A stretch of DNA of 64,000 bases, from NCBI GenBank assembly GCA_013368375.1, contig JAACJP010000018.1:620001-684000 (forward strand), given 5' to 3'. Below are positions 1-9,576 of the stretch, piece after piece. The position numbers were made by a program, and so were the translations under genes. Numbering within the stretch: the stretch's first letter is position 1; each line of letters begins with the position of its first letter. This DNA comes from Tricholomella constricta. Its lineage: Eukaryota; Basidiomycota; Agaricomycetes; Agaricales; Lyophyllaceae. The notes below the pieces were generated by a model. That model had not been told where the DNA came from and made no database searches. It saw only the letters and a list, made by a program, of their open reading frames with translations.

Positions 1-143
1 TGAAGTGGAATTGCGTACCGAATCCTGTTCACAACCATCTACCGAGGCTGACATGTCTCCTGACGTGACGCTAGTCGTGCCGGAGTGCGATATGTGAGAC
101 TCAGCCATAGAGAGGGGAGATTCGGCAGTTGATTTGTCTTGAT

Positions 144-840
144 TCACCGCTTGTGTAGGTACAGTAGTGTCTGGGATAGTAGGTACAGTATCAGTAGGAA
201 GAGAAAAATGTTGTTGTAACATAACTGGGTGAGGTCTTGGAGCACAAGGATGTCGGCAATGGAAACAGTCGATGATTTTGTTGGCGGTGGTAGGGATGTC
301 AGAGAGAGGAATCCAGGAGTTGTCGGTGTCGGGTAGGGAAGACCAGTGGACAAAATACTCATAATGGTGACCTATTTTGTGAGAGTCGAGAATATGGGAA
401 ATAGATGGGGGAGAGTCGACGAGTTGGAAGGGTTGTGGAGAGGAATGTGGGTGGAATTCAGAGGGATCTTAATAAGGTTCCAATAGGGAGGTGTGAAAAA
501 CTGGATGTAGACGAGAGAGATAGAATGGTAGACGTAGCTGATATGATTGTAAGCCGATTCATTGAACAACTGGGAAGGGACCGTGGCGTCAATGATCCAA
601 TTTAAGTGACGGTCGAGTTGTTCGAATATTCTGGCAAAGCAACCACACCAGTTGGTCGGGCGCATAAGTTGGAGAAGGGAGAACACGAGTGTTGAATATT
701 TTTTGCTTGACGTTCTTGCAAATACTGAAGTTTGGCACAAAGTTCAGCATGAATCTGATCTAAAAGTTGAGCAAGGTTTTCAGCAGCGGGGACGTTAGAA
801 AGATTGGAACATTTTGGAGAACAGGTAGGGTAGAAACCTA
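144..840 (-). pseudogene. Ty3 integrase C-terminal region plus chromodomain-like fragment
   Basis: Three minus-strand frames together give the usual end of a fungal chromovirus Pol: an 'FFTNLGFYP' stretch, an IH(A)EL helix region, 'NIRTTRPS', 'GPFPVV', 'HPVFHTSLLEPY', then a chromodomain-like 'HYEYFVHWSS' near 250-400. These motifs follow the integrase core in the family. Several frame changes show it is dead. The integrase core that should precede it is absent, and protease sequence follows instead. Confidence 0.7.
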
Positions 841-1249
841 AGTTGGTGAAGAAGGGCAGAGTGGACGGTTTGTTGGGGTCGAAGAACGGGATAAGAAGTG
901 AACACGTGTTTGAGATGTTTGAAGGAACTGTGCGCAGACGTAGATGGGAGATCCTGTTGGATGGAAACGAAATAGCGAAACTGGAACATTCTTGGCATAT
1001 TTGAGGAATCTTCCTGGAGTTGTAACCAAGATCTTGGGTTTGGGCATAGACTTGTCGAAGATAGAGCGACCAAAGCCAGTCCAGTTGACGAAAGACTTGA
1101 GATATTGTGTTGACGTTGGAGGTGGTTGTGGTGTTGGTGATAGTGCTGGTGCTGAAGACATAGGGGTGTTGGCAAGACCGAAGCCTAAGCCAGCCATGGT
1201 AATAGGACATGCTTGAATTGAGGTTTGTGTAGTAATAGGCCGTGTAAGA

Positions 1250-1740
1250 CCAAAGCCTTTAGCGGGGACCGTAACCAGAAAAGTGTGCTTGAGATTGCAG
1301 CAAGAAAGAGTAAGATCGGGGTTATCCCTATCGATATGTGGATTGTGGCAGCAAAGCCAATCCAGACCTAGAATAACAGGGAAAGGGACAGAAACTATGC
1401 CTAGTGTGATGCACTTGGAGTGTTTGTCCACCGTTAGTTGTGTAATTACATCAGAGGAAACGAGTCCAGAGGCAATGGGTCAGTTGTCCACTGCTATTAT
1501 TGGGATTGGTAATTCCTTTGCGCATCGTGGCAGAGAATGTCGCATAGCGAAGACGTCCCAAATACAAGATGCCAAAGCACCTGAGTCGACGAGGGCAAAA
1601 GTCTTGACGGGTTTGTGATTTGGAAAATTGAGCGAAACCAAAATAAAGAAATGGTCGGGAGACGAGGCATTTGTATCTGTAGGAAAATTATAACGAGGTG
1701 CGTTGATAGAGCTAGAAGGCCTGTGGGTGCTGTACACAAC
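1250..1740 (-). pseudogene. Retroviral-type aspartic protease fragment of the old Ty3 element
   Basis: Minus-strand reading contains 'ALVDSGALASCI' (catalytic D-S-G) and, about 80 residues later in a second frame, 'VILGLDWLCCHNPHID'. This is the protease-to-RT linker seen in Ty3 Pol proteins. A frameshift separates the two. In an intact element RT follows here, but the frame runs into low-complexity Pro/Ser sequence and then the integrase tail. Confidence 0.75.
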
Positions 1741-1744
1741 AACA

Positions 1745-2780
1745 AAACAACTAACAGCTATAGGGGGCGAGAAGTGTTAAAAGTTCCCAAACACGCGAGT
1801 GTGCAGGGCTAAAAGGATGGTTTGGACGAAGGTAAAGACGACCCGACTCGATATTAGTCGAACCGACGACGATGCGACGAGCGCGATGGTATGCGATAGT
1901 TCCCAGCTGGAACTGGTCGGCGACGCGACTGTTGATGTCGGAGGCGCGACAACGAGACGAACGATGCTAAAACGGAGAACTCACGGGTTCGGGCGGCGGT
2001 TATGGGCGGACAGATACGGCGGTTTACTAGATTTACTACAGTGGCGACGGTTACGGCGGTTTTGCGACGGGTTTATACGATGAGGACAGTTTGGAGACGA
2101 CGGAGACGATGGTTTTTGAGCTATTAACTCTGAACGTGAGGGAAAATACGGGCTATAATTCACTGGGGGGAGCTGTAGGTACTACATGGGATTGTTTATG
2201 TAGTAAGGTCAAATCGCCGTCTCTTTAGTGCGACCATGCAGACGTTTCACGTTAGGTTGTCGCCAAGTCTGGTACCGCGCGGTGCGTTTCTGAGGACAAG
2301 TCGGGTGTGGCGCGTTATTGAGCGGATACCAGTGTCGGATCGGATACGTCGTCAGGGAAGTCGGTGATTACGGGACTCCGTGCATTAGTCGGACCTGTGC
2401 CGTGAATAGGGGACGGAATGGCTTTGTCGTTAAATGCGTCATGGGTAAGACGCCAAGTCGGGTGTTTGACGTTTGTAGGCGAACGTGCGTAGTCGCTTGG
2501 CGACTACACGGTTACTCCGATCCCCGGCGCCCGAGAGCGAGGTCGGCCGAATTGAATGGGTCGCGTTCGGTCAGGAGTCGGTCGGTGAGTGGGTTGGCGA
2601 GTCGGTCGGCGCGTCAGTCGGTGTTGTCGTGTGCGTTCGGGGTGGTTTACTGTGGTCGGAACGTCAAATCGGTGGCCAGCCGAAGAGGGTGCATATCAGC
2701 ATGGAGTGAGGAAACATGTGTCCATCTCCCGTTATCGAGCCGAAAATGGACAATGAGCTCCAGAGTGGTCAGATGGGTCC
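1745..2780 (-). other. Unreadable internal stretch between gag and protease of the old element
   Basis: No domain is recognisable on either strand. It is CpG- and GTCGG-rich, with short irregular repeats near 2560-2640. It may be decayed pol sequence or a further inserted LTR. I found no clean boundaries. Confidence 0.4.
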
Positions 2781-3461
2781 TTACATTGTTGTCCGGTAGC
2801 CCTTGGACCTCTGAAGGGAGACCGGGTAGGCTTTTCCCGATTTGGGATCAGCCTTGGGCGTAGATTTAGCTTGTCTAGCCCTCATATCACGCTTTGCGTG
2901 CTCAGACATATTGGGACAGTTATTAACTGAGTGTGTACCTTGACCGCAATAATAACAAAGATTATTAGCTCGACGATGCTGGCGTTCAGTGGGCATAACC
3001 TTTCCACGGCGCATACTGTCAACTTCCATTGGAACGATGTCGGAGGACGACAAGGAAGACAAAGTGTGTGACACATGAGCGGTAGCCGGAGGTTGCCGAG
3101 GTTGAGAAGTAGGGTTAGGAGTCTTAATGTGGTGTTCCTTGACCTCCGTTTGACGACAATGGATTCTATTGTCAATAGAAATAATCATCTTCACATAGTC
3201 ATTAAAGGTCTTGGGATGAGGGGGAATAACCATGGCATCCTTGACGGTTTCTTTGAGTCCTGGGTAGAAATTGTCGATTTTGGAGTCTTCATCGAAGTTA
3301 AGGTCAGCAATGATCTCGCGATAGCGAGACACATAATTGGCAGCCGGCTCGGGTTCTTGCTTGAGCTTATGGACCTTAGCGAGGGCAGTAGCGTGTTTAT
3401 CAGTATCATCAATGTGTTCCACAAATGCTTGATAGAATCCACAAAAGTCGTGGAAGAGTTC

Positions 3462-4421
3462 TGTAAGGGGGTGCGCCCACTCCTATTATCGCTTAGTCTC
3501 TTGTTCTCTGTCATCGGCCCCCATGGCCCCGCCTTAGACATACTTGCTGACCGCCATACTGTTCTTACGCCCCTTTTGTAGCTATTACTCCCACACCGAC
3601 ACCACTACTTAGATCCCTATCAGTCAGCTGGAAATTGTTACTCATCAGTAGTCAGCGCTTTTACATACCGCCTTAGTCACCGGCTCAGTGATGTAGTATA
3701 TAAGCCTGGGTTGGAGATAGAATATCTCCAACCTGAACAATAACAGTATCTTCGGGTTTATACATTGATCAACTCTTAGCTTGCTCTCTTGTCGCCCTCT
3801 TCACGTTTCGCACTGTTGATTGCTCACTTGATCACATTTAGGACCCTCTTGGCTTGCGCCGGCTTGCAGCTCCTCGCTCGCCTTTGCCCATCCGGACGTC
3901 CTCTAACTGTTAGGGCAACCCTACAGTGGAGCACTATTACACTGACAAGGGGGAATCTGAAGTTATATTATGTACAGTAAGGAATGTAGTAGAGGCAGGC
4001 CTACCTGACAAGGGGAAATCCAAAGAGAATAGACTAAAGGATTCCCAGATGTCGGGGGAACGACTATATACGATGTATGTACGTGAGGGCAGGTCCTCTA
4101 CGGTATACTGTACATGTAATGACAGGGAATGGTCAGCGGCGCGTGTCTGGACACGTTCCCGACGCTGTCTGATCCTCGTGGCGCAGGGTACGGGCACGAG
4201 GTCGGGCAGCTGACGTCGGGATGTCAGGTTTGTCGGGATTGGTGTTGGTACGCGTCAGGAAGAGGATTAAATGAGTGTAGGGGTATGTAGGAGTATGTAC
4301 ACGATGCTGGGGTCGGAGCGTCAGGGATGCGATCGGGAACGGGACGAGAGCGATCGTGCGCAGTCGGGGGACGACCAATGAGCGTCGGAGAGCGCGAACG
4401 GGAGTTCCCCTGACACTAACA
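3462..4421 (+). mobile_element. Solo LTR 'A', interrupted by solo LTR 'B'
   Basis: The LTR is 3462-3907 plus base 4421, about 447 bp, starting TGTAAGGGGG and ending CTAACA. It is flanked by the 5-bp duplication AGTTC at 3457-3461 and 4422-4426. A TATA-like 'gtatataag' lies near 3694-3702, followed by a short hairpin (ggttggagata/tatctccaacc). No internal region is present, so it is the product of LTR-LTR recombination. It sits inside the older gag gene. Confidence 0.85.
3908..4415 (-). mobile_element. Solo LTR 'B', relative of the intact chromovirus at 55410-61721
   Basis: 508 bp, TGTTAGGG...CTGACA, flanked by the 5-bp duplication CTAAC (3903-3907 and 4416-4420). Its reverse complement is clearly similar to the LTRs at 55410 and 61252: same start (TGT(C/T)AGGGGAACTCCC), the GACATCCCGACGTC block, and the conserved TTTAGTCTATTCTCTT. 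It is much more diverged and is an older insertion of the same family, placed exactly in the terminal CTAACA of LTR A. Confidence 0.9.
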
Positions 4422-5044
4422 AGTTCGGGGTGCGTCTTTTCGATACTCGCATACCACAATGCTGGTGATCCGTCCTTGAGGTAAAAACTGAAGTACAAAA
4501 CTTTGTCGTAGTCCGTAGGAAGAGAGCGACATTGAAGGTGTAGGGCGTTGTTGATCTCTCAAAGGAACGAACTGAGCTGACTGATGGTTCCGTCGTACAT
4601 GTGCGGTCTGCAGACCTTTGGGATGCCCGAGCCTTCAGAGCTTGAGGGAGGAGCAGGTGGTTGAGGAGCGGCTGAAGTGTCAGAGGAAAGTGGAGAGAAG
4701 GAGCTGGTGAACGAAGCGGGGGAGTGGCTAGTATGTTGCTGAGACTTGAGATCATGAAGTGCATCGAGAATAGCCAAATTCTCTGTCTTGCATTGCTCAG
4801 AGTCTTTGGAGACGGATTTCCTGATAGCGTGTACAATGCGCCAAAGTTCCTGTACACCAATTCCAGGGGGAGGCGTCTCAGGGATAACGATAGAGTCAAC
4901 AGAGGAGGGCGGAGCCTGAGGAGCTGGGTTTTTGACTGGAATGGACATAGTACCAGATTTTGTGATTGAATCAAACTGTTACAGTCAAGGCTCAAGTATC
5001 AGAACTTAGAGTAAACGTAGTATCGCAGAAATGGATGTGTTGAT

Positions 5045-6112
5045 TCAACAGAGAGTAAGTAAAGTGAGAGACGACAGATAAGTAAGTAAAGTGAGACATA
5101 TATATATGTAAAAATTGGTGACCGCGACACATTCACCATGGTAAATGACACCAGCAAGGCAGTAATTAACCTGCCACTGACAACGGCTTTGTCCTGATAT
5201 AAGTACCGTTAAGTCCCATGAGAGTGTCGGACTTCCCCGTGTCAAATCGAAGGCTAACAAAGGAGGAGCGTGTACAAAAGTATGTACCATTCTCAACGCA
5301 CTCTGACATGAGTGACACCATGACCCCACCTGGTACTGAAAATCGCGTACATAGGTTTGCAATGAGGTATCGCCATCTGTCATAGGTATAAAAAAACAAT
5401 GCGTGATAGGATCAACCACGTAGTTCACATGATGGCAGTTTGGACAGGCAAGCTTGGACGACAAGACCTGGACACGGGAGTCAAAGATGTAGTCAAACAT
5501 TGAGTGCACGCTTGTGTACTGGCCCCAAACAATTGTGGAAGGAGATTTCACGAATAAAGAGTGACGCAAGGTGTCACGCAGGTTCTCCAAGCGAACTGGC
5601 TGCAAGGTAGCGGCATAAGAGAATTGTGCAATGAGCAAAGCCAAAGTCTCAGAATTACAGAATGTAAGGAGCTCAGTGATGGTGTCGGGTTTTCGGTTCC
5701 ATGTATTGTGCAACAACACGACAGTCATGTCATATGCACAACTATTGTCCCGCCATGCCACCCCTACAGGAGCAACAAAGTATTCAACATCAAGTACAGA
5801 TATTTTGACCGTTTGACATTGGGGATGTAAATTCTGGTAAATCATGGCAATTCCCGGACGTCGCTTACAGACGCGTGTGGGACCCTGGCACCATGCTGCT
5901 AAAATTTTATATCTGAGGTGTGTCCCCATTCCAAACTGTGCTGCTGAGAGGCATATATACTCAGACAACAGGTCTGAAAATTGCTGCAGCAGCAAGTCCA
6001 TTGACCTCACAAATTTTAGTTTAGACTTATGTTGATTACATTTTTGGCCCCTTTTTAAGTCTGAATCCATGGTCAGAATTGTTGCTTGTGAGAGGGCAAG
6101 GGATAGCAACAC
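5045..6112 (-). CDS. Truncated ubiquitin-specific-protease-like (C19 fold) protein
   Basis: The 355-aa frame has a Cys-box-like 'WRDNSCAYDMT' (candidate nucleophile Cys125), two CXXC pairs (CPNC 223-226, CHSC 266-269) as in the USP zinc 'fingers', 'APPLLAFDL' at 282-290 and 'CLAGVIYHG' at 318-326, which resembles the start of the USP His box. After IYHG the sequence reads like a GT intron donor (GTGAATG), and the exon that should carry the catalytic His is missing where the old Ty3 remnant begins. So the gene looks 3'-truncated. USP enzymes remove ubiquitin. Proteins of this sort recur in repeat-rich mushroom DNA, so a mobile-element origin is possible. The start codon is uncertain. Confidence 0.5.
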   Translation of the reverse strand: MLLSLALSQATILTMDSDLKRGQKCNQHKSKLKFVRSMDLLLQQFSDLLSEYICLSAAQFGMGTHLRYKILAAWCQGPTRVCKRRPGIAMIYQNLHPQCQTVKISVLDVEYFVAPVGVAWRDNSCAYDMTVVLLHNTWNRKPDTITELLTFCNSETLALLIAQFSYAATLQPVRLENLRDTLRHSLFVKSPSTIVWGQYTSVHSMFDYIFDSRVQVLSSKLACPNCHHVNYVVDPITHCFFIPMTDGDTSLQTYVRDFQYQVGSWCHSCQSALRMVHTFVHAPPLLAFDLTRGSPTLSWDLTVLISGQSRCQWQVNYCLAGVIYHGECVAVTNFYIYICLTLLTYLSSLTLLTLC

Positions 6113-6611
6113 GATAGCAAAGTGTGCTGCTCAAATAGTTCAGTTTGCACGGCCGAGAGGCTGCGTGAGGTGAATTCAGAAACCCAAATTGATGGGCGCG
6201 CACTGAGCTGATTTACCAGGCTGTTGGCCCAGCTCGTGGCCTGTAAATTAGGCCCATAAATTGGCCTGATTTACAATAAATCAGTCAGAGCTAAGTGCTT
6301 ATGAGCACTTAGCCCCCTTATTTCAGAGCTTAATGACCACTTCTGGCTCATATAGCAGTCAACAGCAGGACCATAGGCTCTCAGTACAGTACATTTGCCT
6401 CCTGGACATGCCTGTGGGAGGCTTCAGGTGTGCTGGGTTGCTTTTCTGCTCATATGTACATTTAAAGGACTGTAAACTGTCTTCAATCATAGTAGAGCAC
6501 CCCTTGTAGAACAAAATCAATTTTAGATGCTTTTAAGCTAGGTATATCCCCCCTCAGGTATGCTCAGGGAGCTGAGGGAGGTGCCTCGCAGCGACGAATT
6601 TTTTTTCGTGA
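6113..6611. other. Non-coding stretch upstream of the USP-like gene
   Basis: No gene seen. It contains a perfect hairpin (GCTAAGTGCT..AGCACTTAGC, about 6291-6312) and several short inverted repeats around 'ttta-aatt' motifs at 6210-6290. It may be the promoter of the minus-strand gene. Confidence 0.4.
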
Positions 6612-6849
6612 ACCAAGGGAGCTTACAAGACGCGCCGCGGGCAGGAGGGAGGGAGGCGACCAGACGTGCCGGGTCACGTGACCATTGATCGCCGTCGGAT
6701 CACGGCAGGTGCCGGCGCCGTTTTTCCTGCCGACTGTTGGCTGAAAGTGATCCCATCATTATGATGGGAACAAATTGATCCAATCATTAAATAACTGGCC
6801 CAAAACTCAGGTGGAAAGACCTCGTTCTATAAATAGAACTCGGAACTTT
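6612..6849 (+). repeat. 238-bp direct repeat, copy 1 (promoter-like)
   Basis: Nearly identical to 7024-7261 (offset 412 bp; I see only a few substitutions). It holds the palindrome GGTCACGTGACC (E-box core CACGTG), the inverted repeat CCCATCATTATGATGGG and a TATA-like 'ctataaatag' about 25 bp before its end. The 174 bp between the copies look like a short leader with a possible intron (gtgagttttc...cttcgtag). No inverted termini, TG..CA ends or target duplication were found. Confidence 0.8.
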
Positions 6850-7023
6850 GCCACATTACTGACGAGCACTCAGGAGCTGCTCCAGAATCCCAATGCTGAT
6901 CCATTTGCTGCTGCAGCGTGGAGCAGCCACGTTTTTCTGACCATCCATCCATTCGAGGTGAGTTTTCTTTCTGTGATATGTTCCGACAAAGACTAATTGT
7001 GCTTTTGCACTTCGTAGGATGGG

Positions 7024-7261
7024 ACCAAGGGAGCTTACAAGACGCACCGCGCGCAGGAGGGAGGGAGGCGACCAGACGTGCCGGGTCACGTGACCATTGA
7101 TCGCTGTCGGATCACGGCAGGTGCCGGCGCCGTTTTTCCTGCCGACTGTTGGCTGAAAGTGATCCCATCATTATGATGGGAACAAATTGATCCAATCATT
7201 AAATAACTGGCCCAAAACTCAGGTGGAAAGACCTCGTTCTATAAATAGAACTCGGAACTTT
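7024..7261 (+). repeat. 238-bp direct repeat, copy 2
   Basis: Second copy of the unit at 6612-6849, with the same E-box palindrome, hairpin and TATA-like box. Its right edge (7261) is exactly where the P450 reading frame on the minus strand breaks off. This repeat block, or the event that placed it, therefore truncated the P450 gene. Confidence 0.8.
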
Positions 7262-7584
7262 TTCCCCATGCCACCAACCTGCAATGTATATCATTGCATA
7301 ACGTCGGAATCACTTTAAAATTAAAATAATCTGATATATGCGAAGACAAGTGTCGGGGTGAAATTCGACCTACTATCGCTGATCCTGTCCCTTTGCAGGA
7401 GATTGTGCACCCGACGGATAAATTCTGCGTCCTCTGTATCTGACGCGCCATTGGGGTCGACGTCGATGTCCTCCAATATGGGGGCTCCACCAACAAGAAT
7501 GCGATATCCCTCGCCAAGCCGCATACTCTGATCAGAGAAAAAGGCCTTCCGGGCTTCTTCGCCTGTTAAAGCCACGACACGATG
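7262..7584 (-). pseudogene. Cytochrome P450, exon 2 and start of exon 3 (gene truncated)
   Basis: Exon 2 (7584-7374) encodes 'VVALTGEEARKAFFSDQ' and 'GYRILVGGAPILEDIDV', a characteristic N-terminal segment of basidiomycete P450s just after the membrane anchor. The acceptor is TTTGCAG|CATCG. A short intron (about 7373-7313, gtaggt...aaag) leads to exon 3 ('IPTLCNDIHCRLVAWGK'), which stops at 7262 against the 238-bp repeat. The I-helix, ExxR and heme-Cys regions are absent, so no active enzyme can be made. Exon 1 lies 13 kb away at 20597-20881 because a LINE sits in intron 1. Confidence 0.8.
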
Positions 7585-7602
7585 CTGCAAACAAAAAGTA
7601 AC

Positions 7603-7611
7603 AGACAATCA
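7603..7611. repeat. Target-site duplication, left of LINE (AGACAATCA)
   Basis: The same nine bases recur at 20528-20536 directly after the poly-A tract. They mark the insertion of the LINE into intron 1 of the P450 gene. Confidence 0.9.
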
Positions 7612-7779
7612 GGACCGCTCCTTGATCTCTGACTCCCATCACCTCTTCCGGGGTCCTGGCTGTCGTCGCTCGAGTCTGCCAATTCCTTTCCATTTTCTCT
7701 CTCTTATCGCAGTTCTGCGCTGCCATCTTACTGCTATACCCATACCCTCTCCCCCCACAAAACCCCTCAACCCCCCGGC

Positions 7780-9576
7780 ATGGCTACTTCAGCCAGGCCA
7801 CCGCCTAAGCCCCCAACTGGCGGTGCCAGTCAGCAGGGGACCCCGAACGTGCCACGTCAACTCCCAACCCGAGCCGACATCAGTACCTTTCTGATTGGCG
7901 ACACCGGTCCGGTGAAATCCTCCAAGGAAGCCCGTCGCTGGCTCGAGACGAAGGGCTGGATTCTCGCCGGGGAAGCTTACGACCGAACCAAGCTCGTTCG
8001 CATCCTTTTGACCGCTGCGCTCAACCTCTCGCAGAAAGCAACCGAAACAAGGACGGATGCCAAGAATGCCGTCCTCGCGGTAGCTTTTCTCCTTGAGGAA
8101 GATATCACTGACTGTATTGCAGATGCTCTAGCCGAGGCCGTAACGGCCAAGGCTCTCGATCGTCTCGATTCCGCCACCTCAAAGCTCACGTCTTCCACCG
8201 CGTTCTCCACCGCCACGGACACCCAGCAAGCCGAGACGACCATTGCCCTCAAGACGGTATCGACTCAACTAGCCGGCGTAACCGCCTCCCTCAGCGACCT
8301 GGCCGCCAAGCTCAACACGACGACACCCTCACCATCATCAACCCTAGAGCAACCCTCCTGGGCCGACATTGCAAGATCCAGCCCAGGCCCGGCCCCCCCC
8401 ACGGCCCCATCCGCCGCGTTCAACCCCTCGGCTACCGAGCAGCACACCCGCCTTCAACAACGCCTCCTCAGGGGGGCTCGCACCATCCTCGTCGAAGCTA
8501 ACCCTGACGATGACCTTGCACCCACAGATCGCTCGCCAGCTGGCACCTACGCAGTTCGTCTGGCTATGAACAAGCAGCTCGAGGAACTGGACCGAGCTCT
8601 GGAGGGCAACTCATACATCACTGAGGAAGGCGAATCGGCCCCGGCCGAATCTCAAACGTACATTCGCGGGTTGGCGGCGCTTGATAGAGGCGCATACCTC
8701 TTCGAGATGTCCACCACCGATGCCGCTCGTCGTTTCCGAGAGTACGCTACTGACCCAACCCTGGCATTCCTAAAGTCCCACCTTGGCGCTTCCGCAAGGA
8801 TCAAGGCGAAAGCCTACAATCTCGTATTCAGGTTCGTCCCCTGCGGTTCGTTCTTTGACCCCTCCGACAGAGATCACCTCAATGTCATCGAGGACGACAA
8901 CGACCTGCCCAGCGGCGCCATTCTGTCAGCCTCCTGGCTCAAACGACCAGACCGTCGATCCCCCAAGCAGACCGTTGCATCGCTGAAGGTAGTCTGTTCT
9001 ACTGCCGAAGCTGCTAACCGTCTCCTACAGGAGCGCATCTTTGTTGCGGGCCACCTTGTAGTAATCCGCAAGGACCTCAAGGAACCCATTCGGTGCAACA
9101 AGTGCCAGCGCTACGGCCACATCTGGGCCTCGTGCAAGAGTCCGGAACGTTGCGCTGCCTGCGCTAGCCCTGACCATGCTACAACGGAGTGCCCCCCCAA
9201 TCCCACTCCCCGGTGCGTAACGTGTGGCCCTGAATCGAAACACTCAAGCTCCTCTCGCAGCTGTCCCATCTTCAAGAAACAGTGTGATGACCTGGAGTCT
9301 CGCCTCCCCGAAAACAGCATGCCCTACTTCCCGACCGGCGAAGCTTGGACATGGTCTCCTGCCCCACCCAAGCTCTCGAAGGCAACGCCTGCACACCAGC
9401 CTCGCATCGACCATGCCCTCCCGCGCCCACCAGCCCCTCCGACGGCGTCCCAATCCACCGAGGCGCCCCCCCGCCCTGTCCGTCAAGGAACCTTGGATCA
9501 GTTCATCGTTCCCGGCCATCTTGGGTCACAGAAAGACCGTAGCCGTGAGCCCTCAACCCTCCACCCCACTCAATGA
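7780..9576 (+). CDS. LINE ORF1 protein (gag-like, nucleic-acid binding)
   Basis: 598 aa. The N-terminal half is Ala/Thr/Ser-rich with helical stretches. Residues around 430-500 hold three Cys/His knuckles: CNKCQRYGHIWASC, CAACASPDHATTEC and a CVTC...C variant. The C-terminal part is Pro-rich. ORF1 proteins of Tad1-like LINEs bind element RNA to form the ribonucleoprotein used for target-primed reverse transcription. The stop codon overlaps the start of ORF2 (ATGA at 9573-9576), so ORF2 may be made by termination-reinitiation. The ATG at 7780 follows a C-rich leader and is the first in frame. Confidence 0.9.
   Translation: MATSARPPPKPPTGGASQQGTPNVPRQLPTRADISTFLIGDTGPVKSSKEARRWLETKGWILAGEAYDRTKLVRILLTAALNLSQKATETRTDAKNAVLAVAFLLEEDITDCIADALAEAVTAKALDRLDSATSKLTSSTAFSTATDTQQAETTIALKTVSTQLAGVTASLSDLAAKLNTTTPSPSSTLEQPSWADIARSSPGPAPPTAPSAAFNPSATEQHTRLQQRLLRGARTILVEANPDDDLAPTDRSPAGTYAVRLAMNKQLEELDRALEGNSYITEEGESAPAESQTYIRGLAALDRGAYLFEMSTTDAARRFREYATDPTLAFLKSHLGASARIKAKAYNLVFRFVPCGSFFDPSDRDHLNVIEDDNDLPSGAILSASWLKRPDRRSPKQTVASLKVVCSTAEAANRLLQERIFVAGHLVVIRKDLKEPIRCNKCQRYGHIWASCKSPERCAACASPDHATTECPPNPTPRCVTCGPESKHSSSSRSCPIFKKQCDDLESRLPENSMPYFPTGEAWTWSPAPPKLSKATPAHQPRIDHALPRPPAPPTASQSTEAPPRPVRQGTLDQFIVPGHLGSQKDRSREPSTLHPTQ

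Larger units (their letters stand above)
2781..4948 (-). pseudogene. Gag gene of the old Ty3 element, split by nested solo LTRs
   Basis: The N-terminal part (from ATG at 4948; Pro/Ser-rich, then 'CRPHMYDGTISQL' and 'LYFSFYLKDGSPALWY') runs to the insertion site at 4422. The C-terminal part resumes at 3461 and carries a retrotransposon-gag region and a CCHC zinc knuckle (CYYCGQGTHSVNNC, CX2CX4HX4C) before its stop at 2781. Dropping 3462-4426 (both LTRs and one AGTTC copy) puts the two parts in the same frame (HPE-LFHDF). A small frameshift lies in the N-terminal part near 4560-4500. Gag would form the particle and bind RNA. Confidence 0.85.
1..5052 (-). mobile_element. Decayed Ty3/gypsy (chromovirus-like) retrotransposon remnant
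   Basis: Read on the minus strand, the order is gag (4948 down to 2781, interrupted), protease (about 1740-1250), then directly an integrase C-terminal linker and chromodomain-like tail (about 840-180). Reverse transcriptase, RNase H and the integrase core are missing, so an internal deletion lies near 1.25-0.9 kb. Frameshifts break all parts. A 5' LTR may be represented only by about 75 bp at 4977-5052 (TG...CA ends on the minus strand), which I cannot confirm. The 3' LTR would lie left of the window. The element is old: it is split by two later solo LTRs. Domain assignment rests on motifs recognised by eye. Confidence 0.8.

Noticed and set aside
2470..2660. GTCGG-rich tract as a minisatellite
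   Set aside because: The motif recurs irregularly without a fixed period.
4977..5052. 75-bp TG..CA segment as a complete 5' LTR of the old Ty3 element
   Set aside because: Too short, and no second copy in the window to compare; kept only as a possible remnant.
6612..7261. Repeat pair as a standard LTR retrotransposon
   Set aside because: No TG..CA ends, no target duplication and no primer site; only the repeat and promoter-like motifs are supported.
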